A stretch of DNA of 8,364 bases from Candidatus Bathycorpusculum sp. (GCA_009779045.1 WREZ01000044.1:1-8364); one strand, 5' to 3'. Positions 1-7,236 are shown, numbered from the stretch's first letter. A program made the numbers and translations. Notes: generated by a model from the sequence alone, not told the origin.

Positions 1-290
1 GCGTTATCTTTTTGTTCAACAATGTATAGTATGGTATCGTAGTCGCAGTCTGTTGTTATTTCTATGATTTTTTGTGTGTGACCGCTGGTTTCTCCTTTTA
101 TCCATATTTCGTTGCGGGAGCGGCTCCAGTATGTTGCTTTGCCTGTTTTTAGTGTTAGTTCTAAGGCGGTTTTATTTGCGTATGCAAGCATTAAAACGGT
201 TTTAGTGTTTACGTCTTGGACTATGACAGGGATTAGGCCATTATTTTTAGCGAAGTCTAGTTTTGTAAGTAAATCTTGTGATTGGGTCAT
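1..290 (-). CDS. hisI: Phosphoribosyl-AMP cyclohydrolase HisI (partial, 3' end beyond window)
   Basis: HisI opens the ring of phosphoribosyl-AMP to give ProFAR, the third step of histidine synthesis, in the cytoplasm. Translating the minus strand from ATG at 290 gives 96 open codons that run off the left edge. Visible family signatures are GLIPVIVQD (residues 18-26), the substrate/metal block YWSRSR (54-59) followed by KGETSGH (65-71), and DCDYD (81-85), whose Asp residues bind Mg and whose Cys is a zinc ligand in this family. The remaining zinc cysteines normally lie further downstream, outside the window. The start overlaps the hisF stop as ATGA, a 4-base overlap implying coupled translation, with AGGAGTGA about 10 bases upstream. 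Full-length archaeal HisI is about 120-130 residues; whether this copy continues into a HisE domain (HisIE fusion) cannot be seen. The family call is firm. Confidence 0.95.
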   Translation of the reverse strand, partial: MTQSQDLLTKLDFAKNNGLIPVIVQDVNTKTVLMLAYANKTALELTLKTGKATYWSRSRNEIWIKGETSGHTQKIIEITTDCDYDTILYIVEQKDN

Positions 291-1090
291 TGTCTTATGG
301 TCACTCCTGCCTTACATAGATAATTCTTCACTATGGGCATAGGATATTTATTATAATGGAATACTGAAGCAGCTAAGGCTGCATCTGCCTTGCCGGTTGT
401 TAAAACGTTAACAAAATGTTCAGGTAATCCAGCGCCGCCACTTGCAATAACGGGAACATGTACACATTCAGATATAGCGCGTGTGAGTTCAATATCAAAA
501 CCGCTTTCAGTACCGTCCTTATCCATGGAAGTTACCAAAAATTCGCCTGCGCCCAGCTTTTCTGCCTGCAAAGCCCAGGCTATAGCGTCTATACCTGTGT
601 TTTTTCTACCGCCATAAGTGGTAACTTCAAACCACACAGGCCCCTGTTCTGTTTGAACAGTAACTTTACCTTCAGCTAAAGTTAAATTACGTTTAACATC
701 AATAGCAACCACTATACATTGACGCCCAAAAACATCGGATAACTCAGTAATTAGTTTAGGATTCTCTACAGCGGCTGTGTTAACTGAAACTTTATCAGCA
801 CCACTACATAAAACGTTTCGAGCATCAGATACGTTACGAATACCTCCACCTACAGTAAAAGGAATGTTTATTGCCTTAGCCACGCACTCCACATATTGGC
901 GCATGATATCACGTTTTTCATGAGAAGCCGTTATATCTAAAAAAACCAGCTCATCAGCACCGTCATCACTATAACGCTTAGCCATTTCCGCAGGATCACC
1001 TGCATGCTTAAGTTGCAAAAAATTTATACCTTTAACTACTTTTCCATGATCAACATCCAAACAGGGAATAACACGTTTTGCAAGAGCCAA
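287..1090 (-). CDS. hisF: Imidazole glycerol phosphate synthase, cyclase subunit HisF
   Basis: HisF is the (beta/alpha)8-barrel cyclase that combines PRFAR with ammonia from HisH to give imidazole glycerol phosphate and AICAR. At 267 residues it has normal family length. Seen in the sequence are the N-terminal [10 protein letters not shown] with catalytic Asp12, the second catalytic Asp131 in VAIDVKR, phosphate-binding GGGIR (81-85), VTSMDKDGT (186-194) and ASGGAG (216-221). The start is TTG at 1090, chosen because the protein then begins at the conserved [13 protein letters not shown] and AGGTG sits 7 bases upstream. Only 2 bases separate it from the hisA stop, and its own stop overlaps the hisI start. 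It probably forms a heterodimer with HisH encoded two genes upstream. All key residues are present and I see no sign of decay. Confidence 0.97.
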   Translation of the reverse strand: MALAKRVIPCLDVDHGKVVKGINFLQLKHAGDPAEMAKRYSDDGADELVFLDITASHEKRDIMRQYVECVAKAINIPFTVGGGIRNVSDARNVLCSGADKVSVNTAAVENPKLITELSDVFGRQCIVVAIDVKRNLTLAEGKVTVQTEQGPVWFEVTTYGGRKNTGIDAIAWALQAEKLGAGEFLVTSMDKDGTESGFDIELTRAISECVHVPVIASGGAGLPEHFVNVLTTGKADAALAASVFHYNKYPMPIVKNYLCKAGVTIRQ

Positions 1091-1092
1091 AT

Positions 1093-1815
1093 TTAAACAC
1101 CTAATTCCTCTATTGCCTGCTTTAATGTAAAACGCCCCTCATAAAGAGCTTTACCTATAACAGCACCGTCTACACCAATTTTCCTAAGATTTACAAGATC
1201 AGCTATACAACCTATACCACCCGCCGCCAAAATTTTAGCGTCAGAACACTTAACAGCTTTTGCAAGAGTTCCTAAATCAGGACCGCTAAGTAAACCATCA
1301 TGCACAATAGAGGTAATTAAGAAATGTCTCACACCAAGCGCAATAAATTTGTCAAGCGCAGCCCATAAAGTCATGTTAGTTGTTACACGCCAACCATCTA
1401 TCATTACTATACCATCCTTATTGTCAAGAGCTACAATAATGGAGTCCTTACCAAAGTTATCTTGCAACCGAGTTATAGCTGAAAAATCTTTAAACGCTAA
1501 TGAACTAAGCATAACTTGAGTTATACCTGTACTGAAAAGGTTCTCAGCAATTTCAAAACTACGTATACCACCCCCCACTTGTATGGGTAAATTAACATTT
1601 TTAGCAATCTCAGCTATAACATGATGATTATTACCTTGACCAAATGCAGCATCAAGATCTATTAAGTGAAGTTTACCTGCACCTTCATCACGCCAACGCT
1701 TTGCAGCCTCCATAGGGCCACCAAATTGTTCATAAACCTTAGCAGTCTTAGCTTCACCTTGCGATAACCGCACAATGTTACTGTTCATTAAATCTATAGC
1801 GGGAATCAACTGCAT
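1093..1815 (-). CDS. hisA: ProFAR isomerase HisA (phosphoribosylformimino-5-aminoimidazole carboxamide ribotide isomerase)
   Basis: HisA converts ProFAR to PRFAR by an Amadori rearrangement. It is a TIM barrel homologous to HisF, with which it shares half-barrel phosphate sites. The 240-residue length is typical. Visible are IPAIDLM with catalytic Asp8, GGGIR (81-85), the second-half acid Asp131 in VALDNKDG, Thr168 in [14 protein letters not shown] (172-180), AAGGIG (197-202) and GKALYEG (221-227). The loop usually read as TD-I-x-R-DG is TS-I-V-H-DG here, so the Asp after the catalytic Thr is Ser, as is usual in HisF. The gene starts at ATG 1815 with GAGG about 8 bases upstream inside the hisH end, 5 bases after hisH. 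TrpF-like dual function (PriA) is possible in this family but nothing here shows it. Confidence 0.96.
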   Translation of the reverse strand: MQLIPAIDLMNSNIVRLSQGEAKTAKVYEQFGGPMEAAKRWRDEGAGKLHLIDLDAAFGQGNNHHVIAEIAKNVNLPIQVGGGIRSFEIAENLFSTGITQVMLSSLAFKDFSAITRLQDNFGKDSIIVALDNKDGIVMIDGWRVTTNMTLWAALDKFIALGVRHFLITSIVHDGLLSGPDLGTLAKAVKCSDAKILAAGGIGCIADLVNLRKIGVDGAVIGKALYEGRFTLKQAIEELGV

Positions 1816-1820
1816 TTTGA

Positions 1821-2426
1821 TTACCTCTTTACTACTTTAGCAAAATTTTGCAAAATCTGTAGACCTACATCACCTGACTTCTCAGGATGAAACTGAAGAC
1901 CATACACGTTTTTATCAACTACAGCAGAAGTAAAAGTTGCACCATAAGTAGTTTCAGCACACACAACACTTCCATCAAGTGGCACCGGATAAAGAGAATG
2001 CACAAAATAAACATAGTCACCTCTATTTATGCCGTCAAAAAGCGCACAGGGCTTTACAAGATTTAGAGTATTCCAACCCATATGAGGAATTTTCAAATCA
2101 CCATGCAAACGCACAACTTTACCCTCAAAGAGAGCTAAACCATCACCGGGACCCTCAGCACTTTCTTCAAAAAATAATTGCAACCCAAGACAAATACCCA
2201 ACAAGGACACACCTTCAACAACCTTAGTTCGAATAACTTCTTTAACACATCCAAGCTTTTGCACTGCAAAAGTAAAACTACCTACACCAGGCAAAACAAT
2301 AGCATCAGCTTGCACTAAATCTTGCCCCAAAATTCCTACAGAAACATCAAACCCAACACGCTCCAAAGCACATTTAAGACCTAGCAAGTTACCTACGCCG
2401 TAGTCAAAAATAACGGCTTTAACCAC
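1821..2426 (-). CDS. hisH: Imidazole glycerol phosphate synthase, glutamine amidotransferase subunit HisH
   Basis: HisH is the class I glutaminase that releases ammonia from glutamine and channels it through the HisF barrel. The 201-residue protein carries the full triad: nucleophile Cys79 in GICLG (77-81), His180 and Glu182 in QFHPEKS (178-184). The oxyanion strand PGVG is at 46-49 and the N-terminal FDYGVGNL typical of HisH at 7-14. The start is GTG at 2426, directly next to the hisB stop with no spacer; GGGGT lies about 9 bases upstream inside hisB. That start puts the conserved first strand (KAVIFDYG) at the N-terminus. Position between hisB and hisA, with hisF two genes on, fits one co-transcribed synthase module. 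PabA/TrpG-type amidotransferases are excluded by the HisH-type N-terminus and the context. Confidence 0.97.
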   Translation of the reverse strand: MVKAVIFDYGVGNLLGLKCALERVGFDVSVGILGQDLVQADAIVLPGVGSFTFAVQKLGCVKEVIRTKVVEGVSLLGICLGLQLFFEESAEGPGDGLALFEGKVVRLHGDLKIPHMGWNTLNLVKPCALFDGINRGDYVYFVHSLYPVPLDGSVVCAETTYGATFTSAVVDKNVYGLQFHPEKSGDVGLQILQNFAKVVKR

Positions 2427-3002
2427 TTAAATTACCCCTTTAGAACTTGGAACACCCACACGACGAGAGTCAACAGCAACCGCTTGTCGCAAAGACAAAG
2501 CTAAGGCCTTAGTTGCAGCCTCAGCTTTATGATGATCATTACTACCATACATTACAAACATGTGCACATTAGCTTGAAGAGAATTAGTTAGAGACGCATA
2601 AAAATGGTTAATGTCCTCGGTTTGCATTTCTTCTACTTTCCGACCTCTAAATTTAAGGTCAATCTTGGAGTAGGGCCGTTTAACCAAATCAACAGCAACA
2701 GACGCTATTGAACAATCCATGGGAGCCATGGCGTTACCAAACCGTGCTATACCTATGCGAGCACCTAAAGCCTTGCTTAAAGCTTCACCCAAACCTATAG
2801 CTAAATCCTCTATACAATGATGCACTAAATCACCTTTTACACTGGCTTCAATATCAATTAAGCTATGTGTTGCAAGACTTGTTAACATGTGATCAAGAAA
2901 AGGAACCCCAGAGTTAACAACTGCTTTACCTTCACCATCAAGATTAACTTTTACTTTCACTTCAGTTTCTTTAGTTTTACGATAAACTTCTTCAACACGC
3001 AC
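2427..3002 (-). CDS. hisB: Imidazoleglycerol-phosphate dehydratase HisB
   Basis: This monofunctional dehydratase turns imidazole glycerol phosphate into imidazole acetol phosphate. The 191 residues correspond to the dehydratase alone; the phosphatase half found in enterobacterial HisB is absent. The di-metal ligand set can be read: FLDHML (35-40), His46, HHCIED (61-66), His133 in the HFYAS segment, and NDHHKAEA (155-162). The C-terminal loop is PSSKG (185-189), a slight variant of the common PSTKG. The start is GTG at 3002, with a strong GAGGAGG 8 bases upstream. That Shine-Dalgarno sequence is made by the final Glu codons of hisC, so the hisC end encodes both its acidic tail and the hisB ribosome site. 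The spacer to hisC is 3 bases and hisH follows without a gap. Confidence 0.97.
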   Translation of the reverse strand: MRVEEVYRKTKETEVKVKVNLDGEGKAVVNSGVPFLDHMLTSLATHSLIDIEASVKGDLVHHCIEDLAIGLGEALSKALGARIGIARFGNAMAPMDCSIASVAVDLVKRPYSKIDLKFRGRKVEEMQTEDINHFYASLTNSLQANVHMFVMYGSNDHHKAEAATKALALSLRQAVAVDSRRVGVPSSKGVI

Positions 3003-3005
3003 AGT

Positions 3006-4130
3006 TTATTCCTCCTCATTTATCTGTTTTAACGCTTCAATTAATTTAGCGTTAAATTCAGGCAACCCAACAGTTACACGGAAACAGTTCTCATACTGTA
3101 AGAGCTTACCCCATTTTTTAAGCATAACACCCCGTTTAAGTAGTTTCTCATACACCACGTCAACAGGCAACTTTGTGTTTATGAGCACAAAATCAGCTTG
3201 TGAATTAAACGCTTGTACACCGTCTATTTGGTTTAATTCCTTTATGAGTTTTTCCCGCTCAGCCTTTAGCGATGTAACAGCTGTTTGCATAATATCTATG
3301 TTCTCAAGCATTTTAATACCCATTTGTATGGTAAACCCACTCACAGGGTATGGCAGGGGAGCTTTTTTTGTTAGGATTTCTGCAAGCTCAGGATTAGCAA
3401 TTGCATATCCAAGCCGTAGCATAGCAAGTCCGAAGGCTTTAGAAAAAGTTCGTAAAATAATCATGTTTGGAAACTCGTGAATACGAGACACAAAAGAGTA
3501 ATCAGCAAATTCATTGTAGGCTTCATCTAGAATAACTATGCCAGGAAAAGCTTTAGCTAATGTTTCGATGTCTTCAGGTTTCATTTGGTTACTAGTAGGA
3601 TTATTAGGGGAACATAGATAGAGCAAACGTGTTTTTTCTGAGAAAACAGTAAGCATCGCGGGAACGTCAAGTTGAAAATCACTTCTCAGAGGTACTGTAA
3701 CATATTGACCTTCTTGTCGCTTCACACACAATTGAGGAATTACAAAAGAGGGCGCAAAAGAGAGAGCAGTATCGCCTTTTTCAATAAATAGACGTATCAT
3801 ACGATCAAGCAATTCGTCTCCGGCATTACCAATAACTATGCAATCCTGAGAAATTTGAAGATACTCCGCCAATTTCACAACCAATTTTGGCACTTCATCT
3901 TCAGGATACATACGTAAATCAATCTCATCAGCAACCTGTTTTAACAGAGATATTTGACGACAACGATCAATGAAGAGGTTCTCATTAAAATTTAACTTTA
4001 CAATTTTAGAAGCATCAACACCTAACTGCTGAGCTAATCTTTCAGGAGTAACACCTGATGAATAACAATCAAGAGTAGCTAATTTCAATTTTTTCTGAGC
4101 CAACCACTTACGATATGAGACACTCATCAT
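3006..4130 (-). CDS. hisC: Histidinol-phosphate aminotransferase HisC
   Basis: HisC is a PLP-dependent fold-type I aminotransferase making histidinol phosphate from imidazole acetol phosphate and glutamate. In the 374-residue protein I see NFNEN (47-51, substrate Asn region), SPNNPTS (174-180), the PLP ring-binding Asp202 and Tyr205 in LDEAYNEF, and the Schiff-base Lys231 in TFSKAFGLAMLRLGY. Arg239 should bind the PLP phosphate and the Arg of FRVTVG near the C-terminus the substrate phosphate. The gene overlaps the hisD stop by 4 bases (ATGA). There are two consecutive ATG codons: GAGGT lies 4 bases before the first and 7 before the second, so the second (4127) may be the one used, which would remove the overlap. 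HisC-type enzymes can also transaminate aromatic amino acids, but the operon position fixes the main role. Confidence 0.95.
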   Translation of the reverse strand: MMSVSYRKWLAQKKLKLATLDCYSSGVTPERLAQQLGVDASKIVKLNFNENLFIDRCRQISLLKQVADEIDLRMYPEDEVPKLVVKLAEYLQISQDCIVIGNAGDELLDRMIRLFIEKGDTALSFAPSFVIPQLCVKRQEGQYVTVPLRSDFQLDVPAMLTVFSEKTRLLYLCSPNNPTSNQMKPEDIETLAKAFPGIVILDEAYNEFADYSFVSRIHEFPNMIILRTFSKAFGLAMLRLGYAIANPELAEILTKKAPLPYPVSGFTIQMGIKMLENIDIMQTAVTSLKAEREKLIKELNQIDGVQAFNSQADFVLINTKLPVDVVYEKLLKRGVMLKKWGKLLQYENCFRVTVGLPEFNAKLIEALKQINEEE

Positions 4131-5419
4131 TGAAACCTCGCATCTATGGCCTTATAATGATTAGGAAGATTCTCAGTGTCTGTAAGCACTTTAATAGAGC
4201 TTTTTACGTTCTCTAAACCCATTTTAGAACACTCTACAATACTTACACGACGCGAAAAATCAAACACGCCCAATGCTGAGAAAGACTGCGCAAAAGTTCC
4301 TGTCGGCAAAACATGATTAGTCCCACTCGCATAGTCACTAAGAGGCACCGGACTATAAGGACCAAGAAGAATTAAACCTGCAATCAAACGTCCTAAGAGA
4401 TCTTGAGCGTTTTTAGTTATAACTTCCAAATGCTCAGGCGCAAACTGATTAGACAACACTATCATTTCTTCAACACTATCACAAGTAATTATGAACCCAT
4501 ATTCTTTTAGTGACATGGAAATTTTTTCACTCCGCTCAGCCAAAGAAACAATTTCCACCAAATTTTTCTGAACATCCTCAGCTAATTGTTTGGAAGTTGT
4601 AATTAAACCTGCAACACTATCTGTTCCATGCTCAGCCTGCGAAACCATATCAAAAGCAACTAACCGCGGATCAGCAGTCTCATCAGCTAAAATCAACACT
4701 TCACTAGGACCAGCAGGCATATCAATAGCAACATCTTTGGAAACCAAAACTTTTGCAGCGGTCACATATTTACTGCCAGGCCCAACTATTTTACGGACCG
4801 GATTTATGACTTGTGTACCGTAGGCTAAGGCTGCAATAGCTTGAGCGCCCCCTATCTTGTAAACTTCATCTACACCACAAATATCGGAGGCAACAAGAAC
4901 TAACGCGTTAACTTTACTATCTGCATCTGATGGTGAACATACAACTATACGTTTCACACCAGCAACTTTAGCTGGAACAGCAGTCATAACAACTGTACTT
5001 GGATACGCAGCTTGTCCTCCGGGAACATAACAACCCACACTTTCCAGAGGATAAAGAACTGTTTTTATTTTTACACCATCAATATTTGTTTGATTTTCTG
5101 GTTGCAGCTGTTGTTTCTGATATGTTTCAACACGCTGCTTCATAAACAGCAGGGCATCTATTTGTTGCTGTGTTACTTTACTGTAGGCTTCCTTTATTTC
5201 CTGTGGGGACACTCTTAGAGTTTGTGGGGTTAGTTTTGCTTTGTCAAATTTTTCTGCAAACTCTATAAGGGCTTTATCGCCATTTTTACGCACTTGACTT
5301 ATTATAGTTTTAACAGTTTCCTCCAGACTTTCAGTAGCATTTTGGTCAGCCTGTTGTGGCTTAAACCAGTCTGAAGGCAACGTTTGTGTTGTCCACTGTT
5401 TTACTATTCGGGGTTGCAT
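4127..5419 (-). CDS. hisD: Histidinol dehydrogenase HisD
   Basis: HisD carries out the last two oxidations, histidinol to histidinal to histidine, using two NAD+ and a zinc ion. The 430 residues match the normal length of about 430. Motifs in order are GCYVPGG (129-135), GGAQAIAALAYGT (190-202), GPGSKYV (213-219), DMPAGPSE (233-240), the zinc ligands Gln261 and His264 in SQAEHG, the catalytic Glu329-His330 pair in FAPEHLE, Asp362 in LSDYASGTNH, and the C-terminal His421, the likely fourth zinc ligand. The ATG at 5419 lies inside the end of hisG, a 16-base overlap, with GGAG about 12 bases upstream; the ribosome site is weak, so coupling to hisG translation is likely. In this operon the gene for the last pathway step is second in order. 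Confidence 0.97.
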   Translation of the reverse strand: MQPRIVKQWTTQTLPSDWFKPQQADQNATESLEETVKTIISQVRKNGDKALIEFAEKFDKAKLTPQTLRVSPQEIKEAYSKVTQQQIDALLFMKQRVETYQKQQLQPENQTNIDGVKIKTVLYPLESVGCYVPGGQAAYPSTVVMTAVPAKVAGVKRIVVCSPSDADSKVNALVLVASDICGVDEVYKIGGAQAIAALAYGTQVINPVRKIVGPGSKYVTAAKVLVSKDVAIDMPAGPSEVLILADETADPRLVAFDMVSQAEHGTDSVAGLITTSKQLAEDVQKNLVEIVSLAERSEKISMSLKEYGFIITCDSVEEMIVLSNQFAPEHLEVITKNAQDLLGRLIAGLILLGPYSPVPLSDYASGTNHVLPTGTFAQSFSALGVFDFSRRVSIVECSKMGLENVKSSIKVLTDTENLPNHYKAIDARFQ

Positions 5420-6396
5420 TGGCAGTCGTTTCTCCGCGCTATTTCATCTAGCGCTAATACTTGTCTAGGCTCATATACAACTAAACCTTGAGCAATACGA
5501 CGAATTTTTGGCAAGAGCTCAATTAAGCTGTCTTTCTCTATGACAGTGTTTACGCTAACCCAAGTATCATCTGCAAGAGGAGAAATAGTAGGATTTTTCA
5601 ACGCTGGCAACTCAGTTAGCAAAGTCGTCAAGTTTTCTTTCTTTACATTAACAAATATATGTATACGTTTTTGACCATCTACAACACCTTTAAGCAATGC
5701 AACAACATCATAAATTTTCTCACGCTTTTCAGGATCTTCTAGAGCTTTCTTATTAGCAATTAGAGTAGCAGATGATTGCAATACAGTGTCAATTATTTTA
5801 AGATTATTTGCTTCAATTGTAGTACCTGTCTCAGTTACATCCATGATACAATCAGAGTTTTCAGGCGGTTTAGCCTCAGTTGCACCAAAAGAGAGAAAAA
5901 TTTTTGCTTTAGGATTATCACCTTTCTTCCACCAGGGAGTAACTAGTAATGGATCTTGGTCACCAAAACGTTTCTTATAATTTGGCTGCGCTTTAAGATA
6001 CTCTGAGGCAATGTTTAGATATTCAGTACTTATACGAAAATTTTTACCTTGACTCCAAATATATTCCATGTACTCATTCATATCTTTCTGAAGGACATCT
6101 TTTGGAACAGCTATTACAAGACGAATTTTTCCATATTCTAAATTTTGAAGAATAGCAACATCAGCACGATTCTCATTTACCCAATCCTCACCGGTAATAC
6201 CTATATCTTGCAAACCTTCACTTACAAACACAGGAATCTCTTGAGGCCTTAAAACTTTAATTTCTATCTGCGGATCATTAAATGTTGGACGATAGGTACG
6301 ATCCATCGCACCAAGTTTATAACCTGATTTTGCAAAAAAGTCAGAAGTCGCTTTTTGTAAAGAACCTTTGGGTATAGCAAATTTTATTTTATCCAT
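5404..6396 (-). CDS. hisG: ATP phosphoribosyltransferase HisG (long form with C-terminal regulatory domain)
   Basis: HisG catalyses the committed first step, joining ATP and PRPP, and is the usual point of feedback inhibition by histidine. Seen in the sequence are the N-terminal IKFAIPKGSL (4-13), GITGEDW (66-72), LEYGKIRLVIAVPK (86-99), SFGATEAKPP (169-178), and the PRPP-binding loop DVTETGTTIEAN (186-197). Residues about 225-315 form the HisG_C regulatory (ACT-like) domain, so this is the long form, which does not need HisZ. At 330 residues it is longer than the roughly 290-300 of bacterial long forms; the extra length appears to lie around 110-170, as I recall for thaumarchaeal HisG. The ATG at 6396 has a good AGGTGA upstream. 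First gene of the operon; it overlaps hisD by 16 bases. Confidence 0.97.
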   Translation of the reverse strand: MDKIKFAIPKGSLQKATSDFFAKSGYKLGAMDRTYRPTFNDPQIEIKVLRPQEIPVFVSEGLQDIGITGEDWVNENRADVAILQNLEYGKIRLVIAVPKDVLQKDMNEYMEYIWSQGKNFRISTEYLNIASEYLKAQPNYKKRFGDQDPLLVTPWWKKGDNPKAKIFLSFGATEAKPPENSDCIMDVTETGTTIEANNLKIIDTVLQSSATLIANKKALEDPEKREKIYDVVALLKGVVDGQKRIHIFVNVKKENLTTLLTELPALKNPTISPLADDTWVSVNTVIEKDSLIELLPKIRRIAQGLVVYEPRQVLALDEIARRNDCQCNPE

Positions 6397-6529
6397 AACT
6401 TTTCACCTAAATTTTAAAGAGTACACTGAGGGCTTTTTATTTAGTGACAAAACGCATCTGAGAGAACTTGCACCTAATTCTAAATAACAAAACGGTAACG
6501 TAACTACGCCAGAGTTTGCACAGTTAAGC

Positions 6530-6556
6530 TGAATGAAGGCAATCGCCTTGAATGAA
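6530..6556 (-). repeat. Hairpin flanked by 8-base direct repeats in the hisG leader
   Basis: A perfect 5-bp stem (AAGGC/GCCTT, 6536-6540 with 6545-6549) with a 4-base loop sits between two copies of TGAATGAA (+ strand 6530-6537 and 6549-6556). It lies in the predicted untranslated leader of the his operon. It lacks a following T-run, so it is not an obvious terminator. The stem is short and could be chance. Confidence 0.35.
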
Positions 6557-6573
6557 TACAATCCCTCATCATC

Positions 6574-6594
6574 ATGTACCACTAAATGCACCAC
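6574..6594 (-). repeat. Near-perfect direct repeat at the predicted his transcription start (possible operator)
   Basis: On the minus strand GTGGTGCAT (6594-6586) is repeated as GTGGTACAT (6582-6574) with one mismatch and a 12-base period. The pair lies across the start site predicted from the TATA box at 6606-6614, where a bound repressor would block initiation. No regulator is identified. Confidence 0.35.
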
Positions 6595-6605
6595 ATGGAC
6601 TTCTT

Positions 6606-6614
6606 TAATATAAA
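6606..6614 (-). promoter_or_regulatory. TATA box, predicted his operon promoter
   Basis: On the minus strand TTTATATTA lies here, preceded by purine-rich GAAACAGG resembling an archaeal BRE. Transcription would begin roughly 25 bases downstream, near 6584. A second TATA-like sequence, TTAAATATT, lies at 6625-6633 and could give a start near 6604. Position after the upstream gene's T-rich end and before hisG supports a promoter; which box is used cannot be decided by reading. Confidence 0.5.
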
Positions 6615-6639
6615 CCTGTTTCCAAATATTTAACTATTC

Positions 6640-6660
6640 AAAAAACAAAAAGCCACAAAA
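6640..6660 (-). terminator. T-rich terminator after the RHH gene
   Basis: Directly after the TAG stop of the RHH gene the minus strand reads runs of 4, 5 and 6 T broken by short G-containing gaps. This is the usual form of archaeal intrinsic termination signals. It separates the RHH gene from the his promoter downstream. Confidence 0.55.
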
Positions 6661-7212
6661 CTAAACAGAAGACTTTATTTCAAAAACAAGCGGCGACCCA
6701 GAAGGCTTAGTTACCACCTTCACACCAAACAAACCCTCTATTAGACCCTCCCAAACCAAAGGCTCACTAAAAAAAGAGTTCTTCAACAACAAATACTTAT
6801 CTTTCAAAGAAAAAGAACCAAACCCCTGCAAACACAATCTTGCAAACACTGCTTCCCAATTCTCCTGCTTAAAAGCATCAACACCAATAGTCGCATCCAC
6901 AGAAACACGAAGAATCTCACCCATCCTTTTACCAATATCACACCATTTTTCTCTTGACGAATTTTGAATTAAAAGATTAATCAACTCCACATTTACAAAA
7001 GCAACCCTACTTATCCCACAATAATACTCACCAGGAAACTTCCAATCATAAATCATCATATCATTATAAATAGTGAGCAACTTGGAAAACAACGACTTAA
7101 TACCAGACTCTTTACCCTCTCTAATTAATTGATCAATAAAATCACGCTCAGCCTTCTTCATAACAAGCGTTGTTCTTTTTGCCTCAGACAGACGACTATT
7201 GCTTGACTGCAT
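6661..7212 (-). CDS. Probable ribbon-helix-helix transcriptional regulator with uncharacterised C-terminal domain
   Basis: I do not recognise this as a named gene. From ATG 7212 it encodes 183 residues. Residues 11-52 look like a ribbon-helix-helix DNA-binding fold: strand KRTTLVM, helix AERDFIDQLIREG, a short turn, then helix IKSLFSKLLTIYNDMM. The rest (about 60-183) ends with DKYLLLKNSFFSEPLVWEGLIEG followed by a strand-rich tail, a layout reminiscent of V4R-type small-molecule-binding domains; that is a weak impression. I chose ATG 7212 over the GTG at 7287 because the upstream stretch holds a TATA box and a perfect inverted repeat, because RHH proteins start near their strand, and because the promoter puts a transcription start near 7228. 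The ribosome site is weak (AGGCG). It is transcribed alone, between two T-rich terminators, just upstream of the his operon. Autoregulation is likely; a role in his regulation is possible but unsupported. Confidence 0.7.
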   Translation of the reverse strand: MQSSNSRLSEAKRTTLVMKKAERDFIDQLIREGKESGIKSLFSKLLTIYNDMMIYDWKFPGEYYCGISRVAFVNVELINLLIQNSSREKWCDIGKRMGEILRVSVDATIGVDAFKQENWEAVFARLCLQGFGSFSLKDKYLLLKNSFFSEPLVWEGLIEGLFGVKVVTKPSGSPLVFEIKSSV

Positions 7213-7236
7213 AATAGCTACGCCTAAACCATATCC

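Larger units (their letters stand above)
6397..6605 (-). promoter_or_regulatory. Predicted 5' leader of the histidine operon
   Basis: About 190-210 bases separate the predicted promoter from the hisG ATG, a long leader for an archaeal operon. It contains the AGGTGA Shine-Dalgarno sequence of hisG near 6406, a small perfect hairpin (6536-6549) between copies of TGAATGAA, and a 63-codon GTG-started frame (6594-6403) whose TGA stop is part of that Shine-Dalgarno sequence. The translated frame resembles no family I recognise. A nearer AT-rich box (CTAAATAAA, around 6437-6445) could give a shorter transcript starting near 6414. No known riboswitch class is recognisable. Confidence 0.4.

Noticed and set aside
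112..342. + strand open frame opposite hisI and the end of hisF
   Set aside because: Shadow of hisI and hisF. The minus strand has clear enzyme motifs and the + frame resembles nothing.
2520..2545. ATGATGATCAT-like palindrome inside hisB
   Set aside because: It is explained by the Asn-Asp-His-His metal-binding codons of HisB, a coding constraint.
3175..3480. + strand open frame of 101 codons inside hisC
   Set aside because: Lies wholly opposite the conserved hisC coding sequence, with no ribosome site and no recognisable protein pattern.
6564..6576. Perfect box C word (ATGATGA) on the minus strand in the his leader, possible second C/D sRNA
   Set aside because: No CTGA box occurs at a usable distance downstream on that strand, so the C/D pattern is not completed.
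6403..6594. 63-residue frame as a real gene
   Set aside because: No recognisable family, GTG start near or before the predicted transcription start and overlap with operator-like repeats. Kept only as a leader observation.
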